Source: Clavulina sp. PMI_390 (lineage: Eukaryota; Basidiomycota; Agaricomycetes; Cantharellales; Hydnaceae). Taken from it: 64,000 nucleotides of DNA. The notes beneath the pieces were generated by a model. The model saw only the letters and a program-made list of their open reading frames with translations, made no database searches and was not told the DNA's origin. Position numbers and translations under genes: made by a program. Shown here in pieces: positions 49,546 through 61,166 of this stretch. How positions within the stretch are numbered: the first letter of the stretch is position 1; each line of letters begins with the position of its first letter. The stretch covers positions 106,683-170,682 of the forward strand of contig WIDE01000056.1 of assembly GCA_015039315.1 (NCBI GenBank), read 5' to 3'.

Positions 49546-51947
49546 ATGGCCAACTCGGTACGCTCGCTGGCCCCTTTAACTTCTTGCCATATTCAGCAAG
49601 TGAAAGAGGAGCTCCAATACGCGACATTCACCCACACTTCTATCATACCTCGTCTTCTTGCGCGTGGGGGGTTCTCTGCCGCTCAAGAGCTCACTGATAA
49701 CGCCAGAGAGCAGTTGAGACACATACCACGCGCCGATTTGACCACCCCACAACCACAATCTCATCCGCTCGAGGGGTTGCTTCTGCCAACATTACACAAT
49801 GAGCGTGATCATTTTGCTCCGTTTATCACCATCTACAATCAAATCAGCTCCGTATGGCTGGCAAGCGTGGCCTCAGAAGTTGAATATAGGAGCCTTGTGG
49901 TGTATGGTGGGGACAAGGCGGACGACCAGGATGAGGCCCGTGCCCTCAATCCACATCTAGACAGCTTTTTGGATGAGGAAAATGATCGCACTAGGAAGAG
50001 AGCGGGCGATAAATGTCATTGGGATGACGTTGGGGTTATACTGGAGGTTCGGAACGATCTCCCCCAGCTCGTGGCTCACGCAGGAAGATACGCACAAAAG
50101 CTTCTCAGTGTGCAACCAACTCGGACATTTGCGCTTATCATCGGATATACGCCGTCCGACCACTGTGTGCGCTTTCTGTTCTTTCACCGTGGTGGACTCC
50201 ACTCTTCTCCGCCGCTTGAACTGCCGACAAAGGATGGACTGGATGGTTTCATTCAAGGCGTCATCGTTTCAACTGCCCTTCATCATGATCTTATGTCTTG
50301 GACGTTATGGAAGTACCCCACCGTCGGTGTCCCAACTTTCTTCCCATTCAAGGTCGACGAATGTCTTCATCAAGCGTTCGGGCTCACCGGTCGTTGCACC
50401 ACTGGACACGCTCTTTCGCGATTGGATAGGAATCCAAATCCTATCGCTCCCCCTGAGTCAGCCTCAGCGAAGCTCCCAATGAAGCGACGGGGCGAGGAGG
50501 ATCCTTTCGGCAATCCGAAGAAGAGGAAAATCAGTACCGGTATAGCACAACCTGCTGATTCTTCTGGAGTCCAAGACCAGGAAAAAGCTGCGACTCGCCT
50601 CCCTGCTCAGAGTGCCTTCCACTTTTGGCAACATGCCCCCTTGGTCAAGGCGAACGTGGACGATAACGATGATTCTATTCCTCCATTAGTGTTTGCGAAG
50701 GATACGTGGGCTCCTCCTGGGTATACCGAGGTCAAGATTAGTGAGAAAATGTCTGGGGAGTTCGGCGCCGCAGAGCTGTGGGCGCATCAAGTCCTAGACT
50801 CGAATGAGTTCTTTTACGAGGACTCTGATAATATTTCGCCTTGGTACCTCTTTGCCAGGACACGCCCTAAGCTTCCTCCCGCGAGGCTCGTCCATGTCGT
50901 CATGTATTTCTCGAGCGTTGGGAAACCTCTTCACTGCGCTAAGAACGTTCACGAACTTTTGACTGCTATTTTCCACGCAATGCTAGGTGAGCCCAACTTT
51001 TCGCGTTCCTTCCTCCCAAGCTCAGCTATGTTCCTTACTGTGGTTCATAGCTCATTACGCACTGTTCAAAAAGCACAACATTCTTCATCGTGACGTCAGT
51101 TACAACAATATTATGCTAACAGCAAAACGAGGCTACAAAGTTCCTCCGATAGCGTGAGTTGGTAGCCTCCTCTGGATGCGTTTATCTGTATGCTGATATG
51201 TTGACCCAGACCGAAGCATGGGCATCTTGATGAGATAATTGCCACCGTCTCAAAGCGTGAATGTGAGGGTATTCTCATCGATTTCGACCTTTCACGTCCC
51301 ATGGAGCCCCCAGCATTATCCGGTGATGCTACCCCATATGTACGTAAGCGGCCCTTCCCGGGCAGATGAGGTATGGTTTCTGACCCTCTTCGTCTGTACC
51401 TCTGTATCGCACACAGGGAACCTGGCAGTCGGTATCCTTTCGCCTACACGACCATTATTCCCTTCAACAGCCAGTGCAGCACTCCGCTAGCGACGACCTG
51501 GAATCTTCAATCTGGGTGATTCTCCTGCAGCTCTGTCATCAGGCCGAAAATGTCGACCCTACTTGCATACGCCTGAACAAGGAACAGAGAGGGTTCTATC
51601 GATTTATCCGGAAGGACTCGGACGACATAAAGCTAGTGGGGAAGTATTGCTTCGTTTGCCCGCATATCAGTGAATATGCTTTTCCCCAATGCCCACCACT
51701 CAACGATTTTATCGCCAGTATGCTCGTTCTTACTAGAGGAAAGGGACACATTCGATCGGTCCCTTTAGACTGGACGGAAGCCCACTATAGGAACTATTTC
51801 CATCTCCTGTGGAATTGTCTAAACTCCAATCATCCGACACTGTTCATGCCATGGGTTGAGCTATTTGCTCATCGGTATCACGCAGAGGACGAACTTCCAG
51901 CCCTCGACCCTAAAACTGGACTCCTTATTTCGGAGCCAGGACATTGA
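49546..51947 (+). CDS. FunK1-type protein kinase
   Basis: Start ATG 49546 (MANSVRSLAPLTSCHIQQVK); exon 1 runs to 50986. Exon 2 starts at 51051 with AHYALFKKHNILHRDVSYNN, holding the catalytic HRD, and exon 3 follows after a GTGAGT donor. The next exon gives CEGILIDFDLSRPMEPP with the DFD metal motif, then GTWQSVSFRLHDHYSLQQPV after a GTACGT intron. The last exon contains HSASDDLESSIWVILLQLCH, the helix-F signature of FunK1. The N-terminal half holds the FunK1-specific region (TFALIIGYTPSDHCVRFLFF) and a basic nuclear-type patch (NPKKRKIS). About 735 residues is a typical length. FunK1 kinases are expanded in mushroom-forming fungi and linked by expression to multicellular development; the substrate is unknown. 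HRD, DFD and helix F are all intact. Confidence 0.88.
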
Positions 51948-52813
51948 CATACTATACCGCTTGATAACGAACCTAGCGGAACGACGGAGTAGTTTTGCTT
52001 TGTTCAGCAACTGTGATACTTGAAATACTACTTGTGAACATATGATGCTCGTGCGCAGATATTGTTTTCAGATACCGTTATGTTTATTCCAGCTGTTGAT
52101 TCTACAGTGGTTAGGTTGTCAAGGCTGGAACTGATCCCTTTCGCCGCACGGGATATAGCTTTTCTATCCAGGATTTCCAGTAGGTCGGGTGTTCACGAAT
52201 GAGTGGGTGGGGAGTGACCAGGAAAAACATGATTGGGAGATGCATAACATGATCCTTCCGAGCTTTACAGAACCTGCATTCGCTCCCTAGAGATAGAATA
52301 TTCGACTTCATCAAGAAGAGGGTTGGGTTCTTACAGCCAACGTTGCGCATACGGCGGAAATGAGGACACTCAAGATTTGGCATGAGAGCGTATTAAAGGG
52401 AACCCAAGGAGTTGATATTGGAAGCAGTTGAGAGGGCGGCTGAGAGGGGAGAACATGAGCGGGAGTCGAGACCCATCGATTCATCCACGTGGAGTTGTTG
52501 CCTTGGATGATGAAATGCATACATGCACGCCATGATACGATGGGTAACCCCCACACATTTTCAATGCCGCGGTTATGCTCTCAAAATCAATCAAATTCTC
52601 GATTTCAGCATCGATCCAGCCGAGCACGTTAGATGTGCCGCGAAAGACTCTGATGAAAAGTGTGCATTATGGGAGTGTAGTGTGGAGGATTAAGGATGTG
52701 AAAGGTTTACTATGGAGAAAGGGCGAAGGTGATGGTGTCCTCTGAGGGACAAGATGTCATTACGAAGAAGGCAACAGGTACAGCAGAAAAGGTGGGAGGT
52801 ACCAGGAACAGGC
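51948..52813. other. intergenic region, possible minus-strand exons
   Basis: About 870 bases. Minus-strand frames at 52111-52383 and 52311-52640 look somewhat protein-like (a Cys/His cluster HFRRMRNVGCKNP, and GWIDAEIENLIDFESITAAL) but I recognise no domain and could not build a clean gene. Left unannotated. Confidence 0.4.
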
Positions 52814-53564
52814 TTATGAGGCATCTTCCTCCTCCACGGTCTCGCCAGGATCGAGCCACGATTCCTCCACTGTCACTTTTACTCTTCGTATGTATTCCTT
52901 CATGTTCTCCCGATAAAGCTGTGCTGCTTCGGCGTTCGCAGGGCTAGCGCGCATGGGATGAGTCGAGTCATTTGGTCGATCACACGAGGTTGAGAGCGAA
53001 ATTGGCAACGAAACCATCAAAAGGAGATCATTTAGGAGGAGTGGTGCATACTAGGAGGTTACACACCTATTGGGGTTGGGGTCGTGTAGCAAACTTTGGA
53101 TGCTGGTCAAGATCGCCGCCACATCGTACGTGGGCGACCAGCGGTTTTGGAGAATATCGAGACAGAGCTCGCCATTCGCGTAGACGTTGGGATGGAACAT
53201 GCGGCTGAGGAATTTGACAGTAGGTGGTTTGTTTGGGTAGGACTCCTCAAAGGTTAGCAGGAGCTTGAATGTTCCGTCCTCGAATGGCGTCTCGGCTAAC
53301 ATAGGTCAGAGGGTGTGGCCGCGTCATTTGCATGAGTAAGACAGGGGAGAGTGTTCTGGGTGCGGCTAACCTGGTCCAAAGATCACGGCGTTCCAGAGCA
53401 TGAGGTTGTCATTGCAAGGTGCGCCAGAGATGCCCTGGGGCGGATCTGCTGACAATTTCTTGAAGTCTCTGATGAGTCGGCGGCGGCAGGGAGCTGAGAG
53501 ACGGGTATGCACGAATCAGTTTTAGAGCCATGTACAAAGTATTTTGTTAGCGCGCACTAGACAT
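52814..53564 (-). CDS. RAD6: ubiquitin-conjugating enzyme E2, Rad6/Ubc2
   Basis: The E2 fold is complete: [71 protein letters not shown] (active-site Cys in [10 protein letters not shown]), [20 protein letters not shown], and an acidic tail [12 protein letters not shown]. Rad6 monoubiquitinates PCNA and histone H2B and drives N-degron turnover with Ubr1. The acidic tail is longer than in most filamentous fungi and recalls the yeast tail. The start is the ATG at 53564: exon 1 is only ATGTCTA (53564-53558), spliced to an exon beginning CTCCCTGCC. Together they read [13 protein letters not shown], matching the MSTP start of the family. Another ATG nearby (about 53531) is out of frame. The intron after DPNPN is long and leads to [14 protein letters not shown]. 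Confidence 0.95.
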
Positions 53565-54109
53565 GGGTAATCGGGTTGCGTGGTTGGTGTTGGAGTGATG
53601 AGACGCCGCGACGGGCCAAACAGGAGGGTGTGACAAAGCGTGACCGAAGACAATCGTGGGAACACTCGGTCGCCTTTCTCCTGATAACAGACTCTTTCCG
53701 TCACTCAACCCTCCAATTCAAGGCACCCATCGAGACCTCGATATTGACATATGGGAACTCTGGTATCTAAGCAATATAAGCCTCTAATTGAGCCCCACCA
53801 TTCTCTTAGCAGTGGCTTGGCATGCGCAGAATCCTTGAAGCTTGAGTTTGGTCGTCATGGTCGCTGCGGTGGCGGAGATAACAAAAGCAAGATTCGAGCA
53901 ATTGGCAATTCGCCAAGATATACTAATTAGCATGAGATCGCACAGGCCCCTTCCTCTCATCTTCCGCTCACACTTGTCCCCCTTCCTGTTTGCTTCCCTC
54001 TGTGTCCCTGGGGACATCTCTTGAATTCTGAAGAGTTGGCCGGCTCAACTGCTATCTTTTCTTCCTTCACACCGTCCTTGGCTATCTACAACAACTTTGA
54101 GCAGCCAAA
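53565..54109. other. divergent promoter region between RAD6 and AA9 genes
   Basis: About 545 bases between divergent starts; no gene seen. It presumably holds both promoters. Confidence 0.5.
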
Positions 54110-55750
54110 ATGTTCCCCTTCTCTTATTCAGCTCTGTCTGGGCTCTTGCTAGCCACAGCTGTTGCAGCTCACGGCCTCGTGAGGTACGCCTACTTCTTGT
54201 TTTGAACAGGCATGGCATTTATTCACATGGTTATTACTATATGAATCAGTACGATCGACGTCGACGGCACTACGTACCAAGGCTATCCCGCGTTCAACCC
54301 CGTGAACAATCCGCAACGCATCATTCGTGCAATGTATAATAATGGGCCTATCACCGATGTGGCTAGTCTAGCCATTGCATGCAATGGGAAAAATGAGCCT
54401 GCTGCGCTCGTAGCGAACGTTACAGCGGGAAGCTTCATTACCTATACGTGGGGCTCGTGGCCCAAGGGCCACACAGGACCCATCGTAAGTCGCTACCAAC
54501 CTCTCAGCTCATCTTGCTCTGATTCCCGAGTTTTGTTACTTCTCAGACAAACTATGTACGCCCTCACTTCCATGGGGCAGTAGAGATATTCCTTAGCTGA
54601 CTAGTTGTCTAGATGGCATCCTGTGGCGACGACTGCCGTACATTCAACGCTAGCAACGGTAACTGGTTCAAGATCGATGAAACAGGCTACGATTCTTCCA
54701 CGAAACTATGGGCGACCGATAAATTATTCACCAAGCAAGTCTCCCCGTTGGCTTTCTTTTCTGTCAACCAGGCTCAATTAAGCACTCTTTCCCCCAGCTC
54801 TCTCAAATACTCCGTCATGATCCCCCAGGGTATTCCTTCTGGTAAGTAAAAGCTTGAACCTTCCCTCACAATTACTTCACTCTCTTATCAACTCATTCTC
54901 GCTATTGCCTACCCCAGGTCAATATCTCGTTAGACACGAAATTCTTGCATTACACGCCACAAACGCTCCGCAGGTACACCTTCTCCAGATACCCATTGCC
55001 AGAATTCTCGTGGTATCTGATTCGTTGATCCTGTTTGGTGGCCGTAGTACTATCCGAGCTGCATCCAGGTTCAGGTGAACGGCGGCACGGGCTCGCTGTC
55101 GTCCATCGCGTCATCCGATTTCACGACCTTCCCTGGAGGTAGGTATTTTAGCCTCAACCGTGGGGGGCGGGGTACATATTACTAACTCCCACTATCTATT
55201 GGTGCCGCAGCTTATAACCCATCCGATCCAGGCTACAAATTCAACATCTACTACCCACCATATACCTCATACCCGATCGAGGGCCCACAGCCTATATACG
55301 GTATGTTATTTCCATCCCTCAAGTCCCTTCTGCTCGGCGCTGAGCCTTCTTCACTCTCTTTGGTAGCGGCGTCAAATCTCGCGAACAGTACAAGCCCATC
55401 CAACTCAATGAACCCCACCAACTCCACAACCCCTACCACAAGCTCCCTCCTACCGTCTAGTACAAGCTCCGATACACCAGGAAGCTCTCCATCGGTGCGC
55501 TTCTGTCGGCCTCTCAAGCTCGGCCCGGGGTGAGTGACCGCCACTCCTGACATGTGTACCATTGTTGACAACCGCACCTCCCACAATGCCTTCATTCTCT
55601 TGCATAACGCCATTGTTATGATTCCCCAGCGTTGAGACGATCAATAAGAGGGCTGCTGCTGAGCAGCTCGCCCGAAGGATGATCAAGAGGAGCCGCCCCC
55701 GACACGAAGGCTTGCCAAAGATCCTCAGGTCGTTGGTCGGGGATTACTGA
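54110..55750 (+). CDS. AA9 lytic polysaccharide monooxygenase
   Basis: A copper enzyme that oxidatively cleaves cellulose and related glucans in plant cell walls. Signal peptide MFPFSYSALSGLLLATAVAA is followed directly by His21 (HGLV), the N-terminal copper-brace histidine exposed by cleavage. The second brace histidine lies in GSWPKGHTGPI. The axial tyrosine is in the conserved YYPSCIQVQV block. SCGDDCRTFNASNGNWFKID and LKYSVMIPQGIPSGQYLVRH are also typical. A 9-nt exon (54547-54555, encoding TNY) and an intron with a GC donor (54735-54797) are needed to keep frame. The C-terminal extension is Ser/Thr/Pro-rich, then basic and dibasic (INKRAAAEQLARRMIKRSRP), with no CBM1. Similar basic tails occur on other mushroom AA9 proteins. 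Cellulose or hemicellulose is the likely substrate. Confidence 0.92.
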
Positions 55751-56170
55751 ATCAGACTTCCTTCTATGATGAGAATGAAAGACCCACTGGATCGAGACCT
55801 CAGGGGGACATTGCGAACAAGCATTTATTGGCCATCTTTGCGTCTGATTGCCGACAAGGTGTTGATGGCCTATTGGATTGCTGATGTGTTCCTGGCGGCT
55901 ACGACTCTCAGGAGCGGTTTCTCTTGATTTCATAAGCTCAGTGATACTGCGGCGCACACGGCGACTGATGCTGGCTGTATCTTACGTCAGTACGTGTGAA
56001 GAGGTGTTGTGCCTTTTGACGCTGTGCAAAGTACATAGCCTCCCCCGCTCCTTAATAAAACCTCAGCTTTCTCGTCGTTGCCAGTGATACAACGAAAATC
56101 TATTCGAACTGGCATACCTGCTCCTTAACCTTCATCCAGAATAAAGGAGCCATCCGAATGATCTTGTACG
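55751..56170. other. intergenic region, no supported gene
   Basis: About 420 bases between the AA9 gene and the Hsp70-kinase fusion gene; nothing recognised. Confidence 0.5.
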
Positions 56171-59100
56171 ATGGCCGACGCAACTAGCTTTCTCTCCAGA
56201 CTCCGGAATATCTTCTCCGGTAACCGCTCAAAGGAGCGTTTCGTGATGTGTATTGACATAGGGTCGGCCACCAGCGCAGTCTCGGTGTACTGGCGCCGCC
56301 CTGGAGGTTTGTGTCTTGATTCGAAGCTGGTCATCATTTGTCAGGCTCAGAGTCCTAATTTGCGCAGTGGAGGAACCATTCATCACGAATGTATCACGCT
56401 GGCCGGGAGAGCAGAGTATCTCTCTTGAGCATACCCCATCCGCAGTGGTGTATACAAACGACAATCAGGTAACATCGGCTAGTGGGATAGCGAAAAAGCG
56501 GACTGACTTCTCTCTACATTACAGCTTGCTGCGTGTGGTGCTGAGGTTTACACTCCACAGATGAGGATGAATGTGGGGGAAAGAGGCTACAAGCGTGTCG
56601 AGAATTTCAAAAACTACCTACACCCTGTCGTGAAAGGAGAGGTTCATGATATAGAACGTCAGTGCTGGATGCAGGGCCTTGCAAACTCGGTTCAAGAACT
56701 TGACTTGTTAACACCACGCAGCTTGCTCTCAAGGGATCCCAAATGAGAGAGTATATGTTGATTTCCTCAAATATCTCATCAATCAAACCCGCCAGCACGT
56801 CAGCGACTACCTAAATATAGATCCTGAACCCATCATACAGGACAACGCAGAGATCCTCCTCACTCACCCCAACGACTGGGGAAAACCTCAGCAAGAATAC
56901 TTGAGGCAAGTCGTCATCATGACGGGGATCATGTCCCTAGAGGAAACAAAAAGCCGCCTTTTGTTTGCGGATGAAGGCGGGGCTGCAGCCGCTTGCTGCA
57001 TCTCATCAGGCTCGATCAAACAGACATTAGCTGTAAGTTCTAATAAATCCACAACATGAATGTCATGACGCTTGAGCCTTTTACTTCATTCCTCAGCTGG
57101 GCGCCAAAATTGTGATTTGCGATGCTGGCGGGCCGAGAACAAGCATTTCATCGTACGAGGTCCAGCGAGACTATCGTTTTATCACCCGCTTTGCAGAAAT
57201 TGAGGCACCACAATGTAATTTTTCCTCAAATTCTTATATGCTTGTCACTAACAGAGCATAAAGATCTCGCCGTTGGTGGTATGCTTGTGGATGAACTTTT
57301 TGCCCGCTACCTTGAGAGCCAGCTCAGGCGAATTCTCGAATCTCAAGAATTGTCAGGAAGAGATCTGCAAGATAGGATTGCTGAAGGAGTTAACGCCTTC
57401 AAGCAAACTGCTAAACTACAGTTCTCAACTCGATACGCTTCACCTCAAGAAGTGAAGATTGGAGGTCGTCAGTTGACGTCTAGGGTCCTTCCACTTCAAG
57501 AGGGCATTTACAAATTCACTGCGTTTGTTATACCCTTGAATTCCAAATGATTATTTATAACTAATGTAACATGTCCTTAGAGAGGAGTTTGCCGAGATCT
57601 TCAACCCTTCTGTTGATGAGGTATGCAATGCTTTGGCCCCGCTCGTGGCTCGTGATTCCGGGAGAGGTGCTTCGATTGTAGGCAGTTCATATCATCAATA
57701 TCTCACCAATCCACTGACTTCGCGAATGTCAAATAGCATCTGGTTCTGACAGGAGGTTTCGGCGAGAATCTATATCTTCGTAACGAGCTAAGACGTAGAT
57801 TCCCGTCTGTTGTGTTAATTCTATCCCATAACTCAAAGTTCGCACTCCTCTCAAACCCCTCTCGCACTCCATAGTTTGACATTACCGGGGTTAGTCAAAA
57901 AGCTGTTGCCATGGGCGGTCTAAAGCTTACAATCCAATCAAACAACTGGCGCTGGTCTCGAAAGGAGAGATCCACAGTCGCATTTGACTGGCCAAATCAG
58001 GAGCATGCCCTCAAAGTGGCACAACAGGTATGACATCCTATTGCGCTCCCAAATACGACCCAAGCTTGTTGTGTGACGCTCGTCATTATGCGCAATAGGT
58101 GCTCGCCGACCCGAATGCCAACCTTGAATTTCTGCGACCCCAGGCTTTACGCCTGCTGCAAGATATAGCATCTGCTTCCAAAACACTCCCCCGTTGTGTC
58201 CGCACACTTCACGTACAAAAGATGGTGGTCAGGGATTCTAGCTGGATGGCCATCATTTGGGAGGCGCAGCTAGATAACAAAACAGTCATTGTTCGAGAGG
58301 CCCAGCACCCGCCGAATAAAAACTGGCGGTCTCCCGAAGGCGCAGAGATACTTTCGGTGAGTTCATATTTCTTCTGCCTCGTCCTGGTCTGATCGCATGT
58401 ACTGCATTTCAAGGCCCTTCGGCGGGAGATTGTAACCCAAATTCGTCTCCATCATCCGAACATCCTCCCCATCCTTGGGGTATCATCCAACGACACGCAT
58501 CCTTTGTCGATAATCACTCCGCTAGCCCCGAATGGTAACGCCTTAGATTATTTGCGCGTCCTAGGACCAGCTGCTAGAGGTCCTGCAATGCTAAAGATTG
58601 TGAGCTTACAGTCCATGTGTACACCTTTTGGATGACTTCATCATTCTAATATTTACTCTTGATAGGTCACTGGTATCTCTTCTGCACTAAGTTATATCCA
58701 TAATCTGACGCCCCCAGTCGTTCATGGAGACCTTCACGGCGTGAGTGTCCACAAACAATTTTCAGTTCGTTTGAAGCGCTGAAAAAGTTGCTTTTGTAAA
58801 GGGAAACATTCTTGTGGGCCCAAATAGCCACGGTTTCCTTAATGATTTCGGTATAGCACGGATAAAACACGAGAAGACTAGGACCGCAACTCACATTGAG
58901 GCGGGGGGGCATGAGCTTTTCCTTGCTCCCGAGCTCCTCCGTGTCGCTCTTGACAAGTGGCGTACAACGGCTGCTTCTGACTGTTACACGTTTTCGATGA
59001 CCATATTACAATTGGCGACTCTCCAGAGGCCTTTTGTTGAATTGGACACAAGTTGGCACGCTGATGACGCTGCCATGCAAGGAAAACGACCAAATAGACC

Positions 59101-60558
59101 ACCTTTAGAGGTTTTCAATGGGCTCAACGCGAAAACGGTTGATTTTCTGTGGGGTCTATTGCGAAGGATGTGGCAACACGACCCTACCAAGCGGCCAAAT
59201 ATGCGGATAGTTCACCGCTGCATGGCTGGCTGGCTGGCCAATTCACACAAGGATGCTACATCTACCATAGGTCCTGCTATCCCTCATGATAACTTCGTGA
59301 TTAATGGCAGTTGGATATATGGTGAACCTGAGAGATCACAACTGGTAAAGTGACCTTTGCCCCAGCGAATGCCTTATTAATGCTCGACCTTCTTCAGGAC
59401 CGTAACAACACACATCTATTGAACCAGCAGCACGATGCTCCGCTCCAAGCCCCAGAGTTTCGGGGAGATATAAGATCAATATTAACACAATTCGACATAC
59501 AACTTCCCATTCTAGATGTGCAGCGGGAATCTTCATGTCTAATTGCTTGGGGAGGTGAGGCAATGATCTGGAAGGTAGAGCTAGATGGAAGAGAAGTGAT
59601 TGCGCGGGACATAAGACCTCCTGAAAGTCGAAACTGGGCAACAAAAAATGGCGCTCGAATATTGTTGGTAGGTCAAATATCTATCTCTTCACTTGAAACA
59701 TCTAACGCCAGCATATATTTTTAGGCCATTGCACGAGAGATTAGCCTTCAAAGTCAAGTAAAACATCGGAATATTCTTCCGATTCTCGGTATTTCAACGA
59801 GCGAACTCCATCCTCTCTCGATAATTACTCCCCTTGTTCCCAACGGTAGCGCCCCGGAGTATTTAGATCTTGTGTCCCTACTGATGAGACCTGCTGCGAT
59901 GCTCAGAATTGTAAGGGCACATGGCTATGGTACTCGTCCCTCATCCAAGTCCTAATTATATCCTCTTCCAATAGGTTTCTAATATTGCATCTGCGTTGAG
60001 CTACCTTCATGAAAGGGCTCCACCGCTAATTCACGGAGACGTTCATGCTGCAAGTATTCGGCATGATTTACAGCTTTTCATGAGCTAATAACTATTCTAA
60101 TCTCAAAGGGGAATATCCTTGTAGATGAGGCCGGCAACGGGCTCCTGTGCGATTTCGGCCTATCACGTATAAAGTACGAGCAAACTCGATCCGCAACTGG
60201 CATTGTCGAGGGGGGCAGAGACCGTCATATTGCCCCAGAGCTCCTCTCTCAAACTCATCCTCTCAAGTGGCGCACCACTGCCGCTTCAGATTGTTACGCG
60301 TTTGCAATGTCCATTCTACATCTGGCCACCTCAAATAAACCATTTGCCAGGTATGAACGGGGTTTCCAGGCGTTGCACGCTGCTATCCGGGGAGAGCGAC
60401 CACAACGACCTAGTTTGGAAGGTTTTGGCGGCCTCAATGCAAGATCAGTTGATGTACTATGGGAACTTTTGACAGAGATGTGGGATCACGACCCTGGGAG
60501 GCGGCCACCTATGCGGGATGTTTGGCGTCGTCTGACCGACATTTCAACCACCCTTTAG
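56171..60558 (+). CDS. Hsp70-like ATPase fused to two tandem kinase domains
   Basis: Seventeen exons keep phase from ATG 56171 to the stop at 60558 and give 1,140 residues. Residues 1-460 form an Hsp70/actin-fold ATPase of the HSPA12-like kind: MCIDIGSATSAVSVYW (phosphate 1), VICDAGGPRTSISSYEV (phosphate 2, with Pro in place of the usual Gly), AVGGMLVDELFARYLESQL, and LVLTGGFGENLYLRNEL (adenosine site). A substrate-binding domain is absent. Two TKL-like kinase units follow, about residues 490-800 and 840-1130. Each has HPNILPILGV or HRNILPILGI, HGDLHGGNIL or HGDVHAGNIL, DFG, and APELL. In both, the beta-3 lysine is Arg (VIVREA, VIARDI), and unit 1 lacks a glycine-rich loop. The exon 11/12 and 15/16 pairs have identical lengths (186 and 75 nt). 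Either an ATP-sensing or scaffolding pseudokinase pair or an unusual active kinase. Confidence 0.85.
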
Positions 60559-60879
60559 ATATACTGGCACTGGTACGTTTCTTCGAGGTTGTGGGGAGTC
60601 AGAGAGGGATATTGCAACGCATCGCTCTATATGAGAAATTATCTTGATAACCCAAGTAACAACCCCAATGATATATGAGTGAGCGTCAAATCAAATGCGG
60701 AAGTTAACATAAGAGTAATCATTAGGGAGTTTCACAGAGTTAGAGATCATAAGGGCGAGTCAAACTTACGAGCTAATGAAAACCCACTAGATGACACACC
60801 ACATTCCGCACAACGATTTAGCAGCGGACTACAGTCATGGGGTGCCAACTCTGTGAGCTTCCATCGCCTATATAAGGCT

Positions 60880-61166
60880 CTAGCAGACAGGAATTCGAAC
60901 TTGAGGAAAAGGTTCACCCTCAACATTCTGTGGAGCAATCGCTAGTAGCTGCGAGACAGCAGTACACGACACGCTCGCCCAGCTCTTTCGCCGAGCGAAC
61001 GATGTTAAAGTCCGCATGGCGAACCTCGGAGACAAAGACGTCAGCAAATAGACGCTATTCGATAGGCTTCGCTTGTCACACGAGCTGGTGCCGTAGTGGC
61101 AGAAGATTGCATTCACAGAGTTGGAAGTGGCGAGAGCAATGGCGAGAATAGCTATATTCAATCTCA
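60880..61166 (-). CDS. candidate small secreted protein
   Basis: From the ATG at 61166 the sequence encodes a convincing signal peptide, MRLNIAILAIALATSNSVNA. Read without splicing it continues IFCHYGTSSCDKRS to a stop at 60880. Read with an intron from the GTGAAT after ATSNS to an AATAG acceptor, it instead gives RLFADVFVSEVRHADFNIVR, then VVYCCLAATSDCSTEC and a stop at 60920-60922. That version has a cysteine-rich end typical of small secreted proteins. Neither form has a recognisable family. The signal peptide makes a gene plausible; the exon structure is unresolved. Confidence 0.4.

Noticed and set aside
52111..52640. Minus-strand protein-like segments between FunK1 and RAD6
   Set aside because: Some coding character, but no coherent gene or family could be built.
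57211..57265. Frameshift in the Hsp70 part of the fusion gene
   Set aside because: Reading straight on gives a tempting but wrong extension and then a stop. A 49-nt intron (57215-57263) with a CTAAC branch site restores the frame to AVGGMLVDELF.
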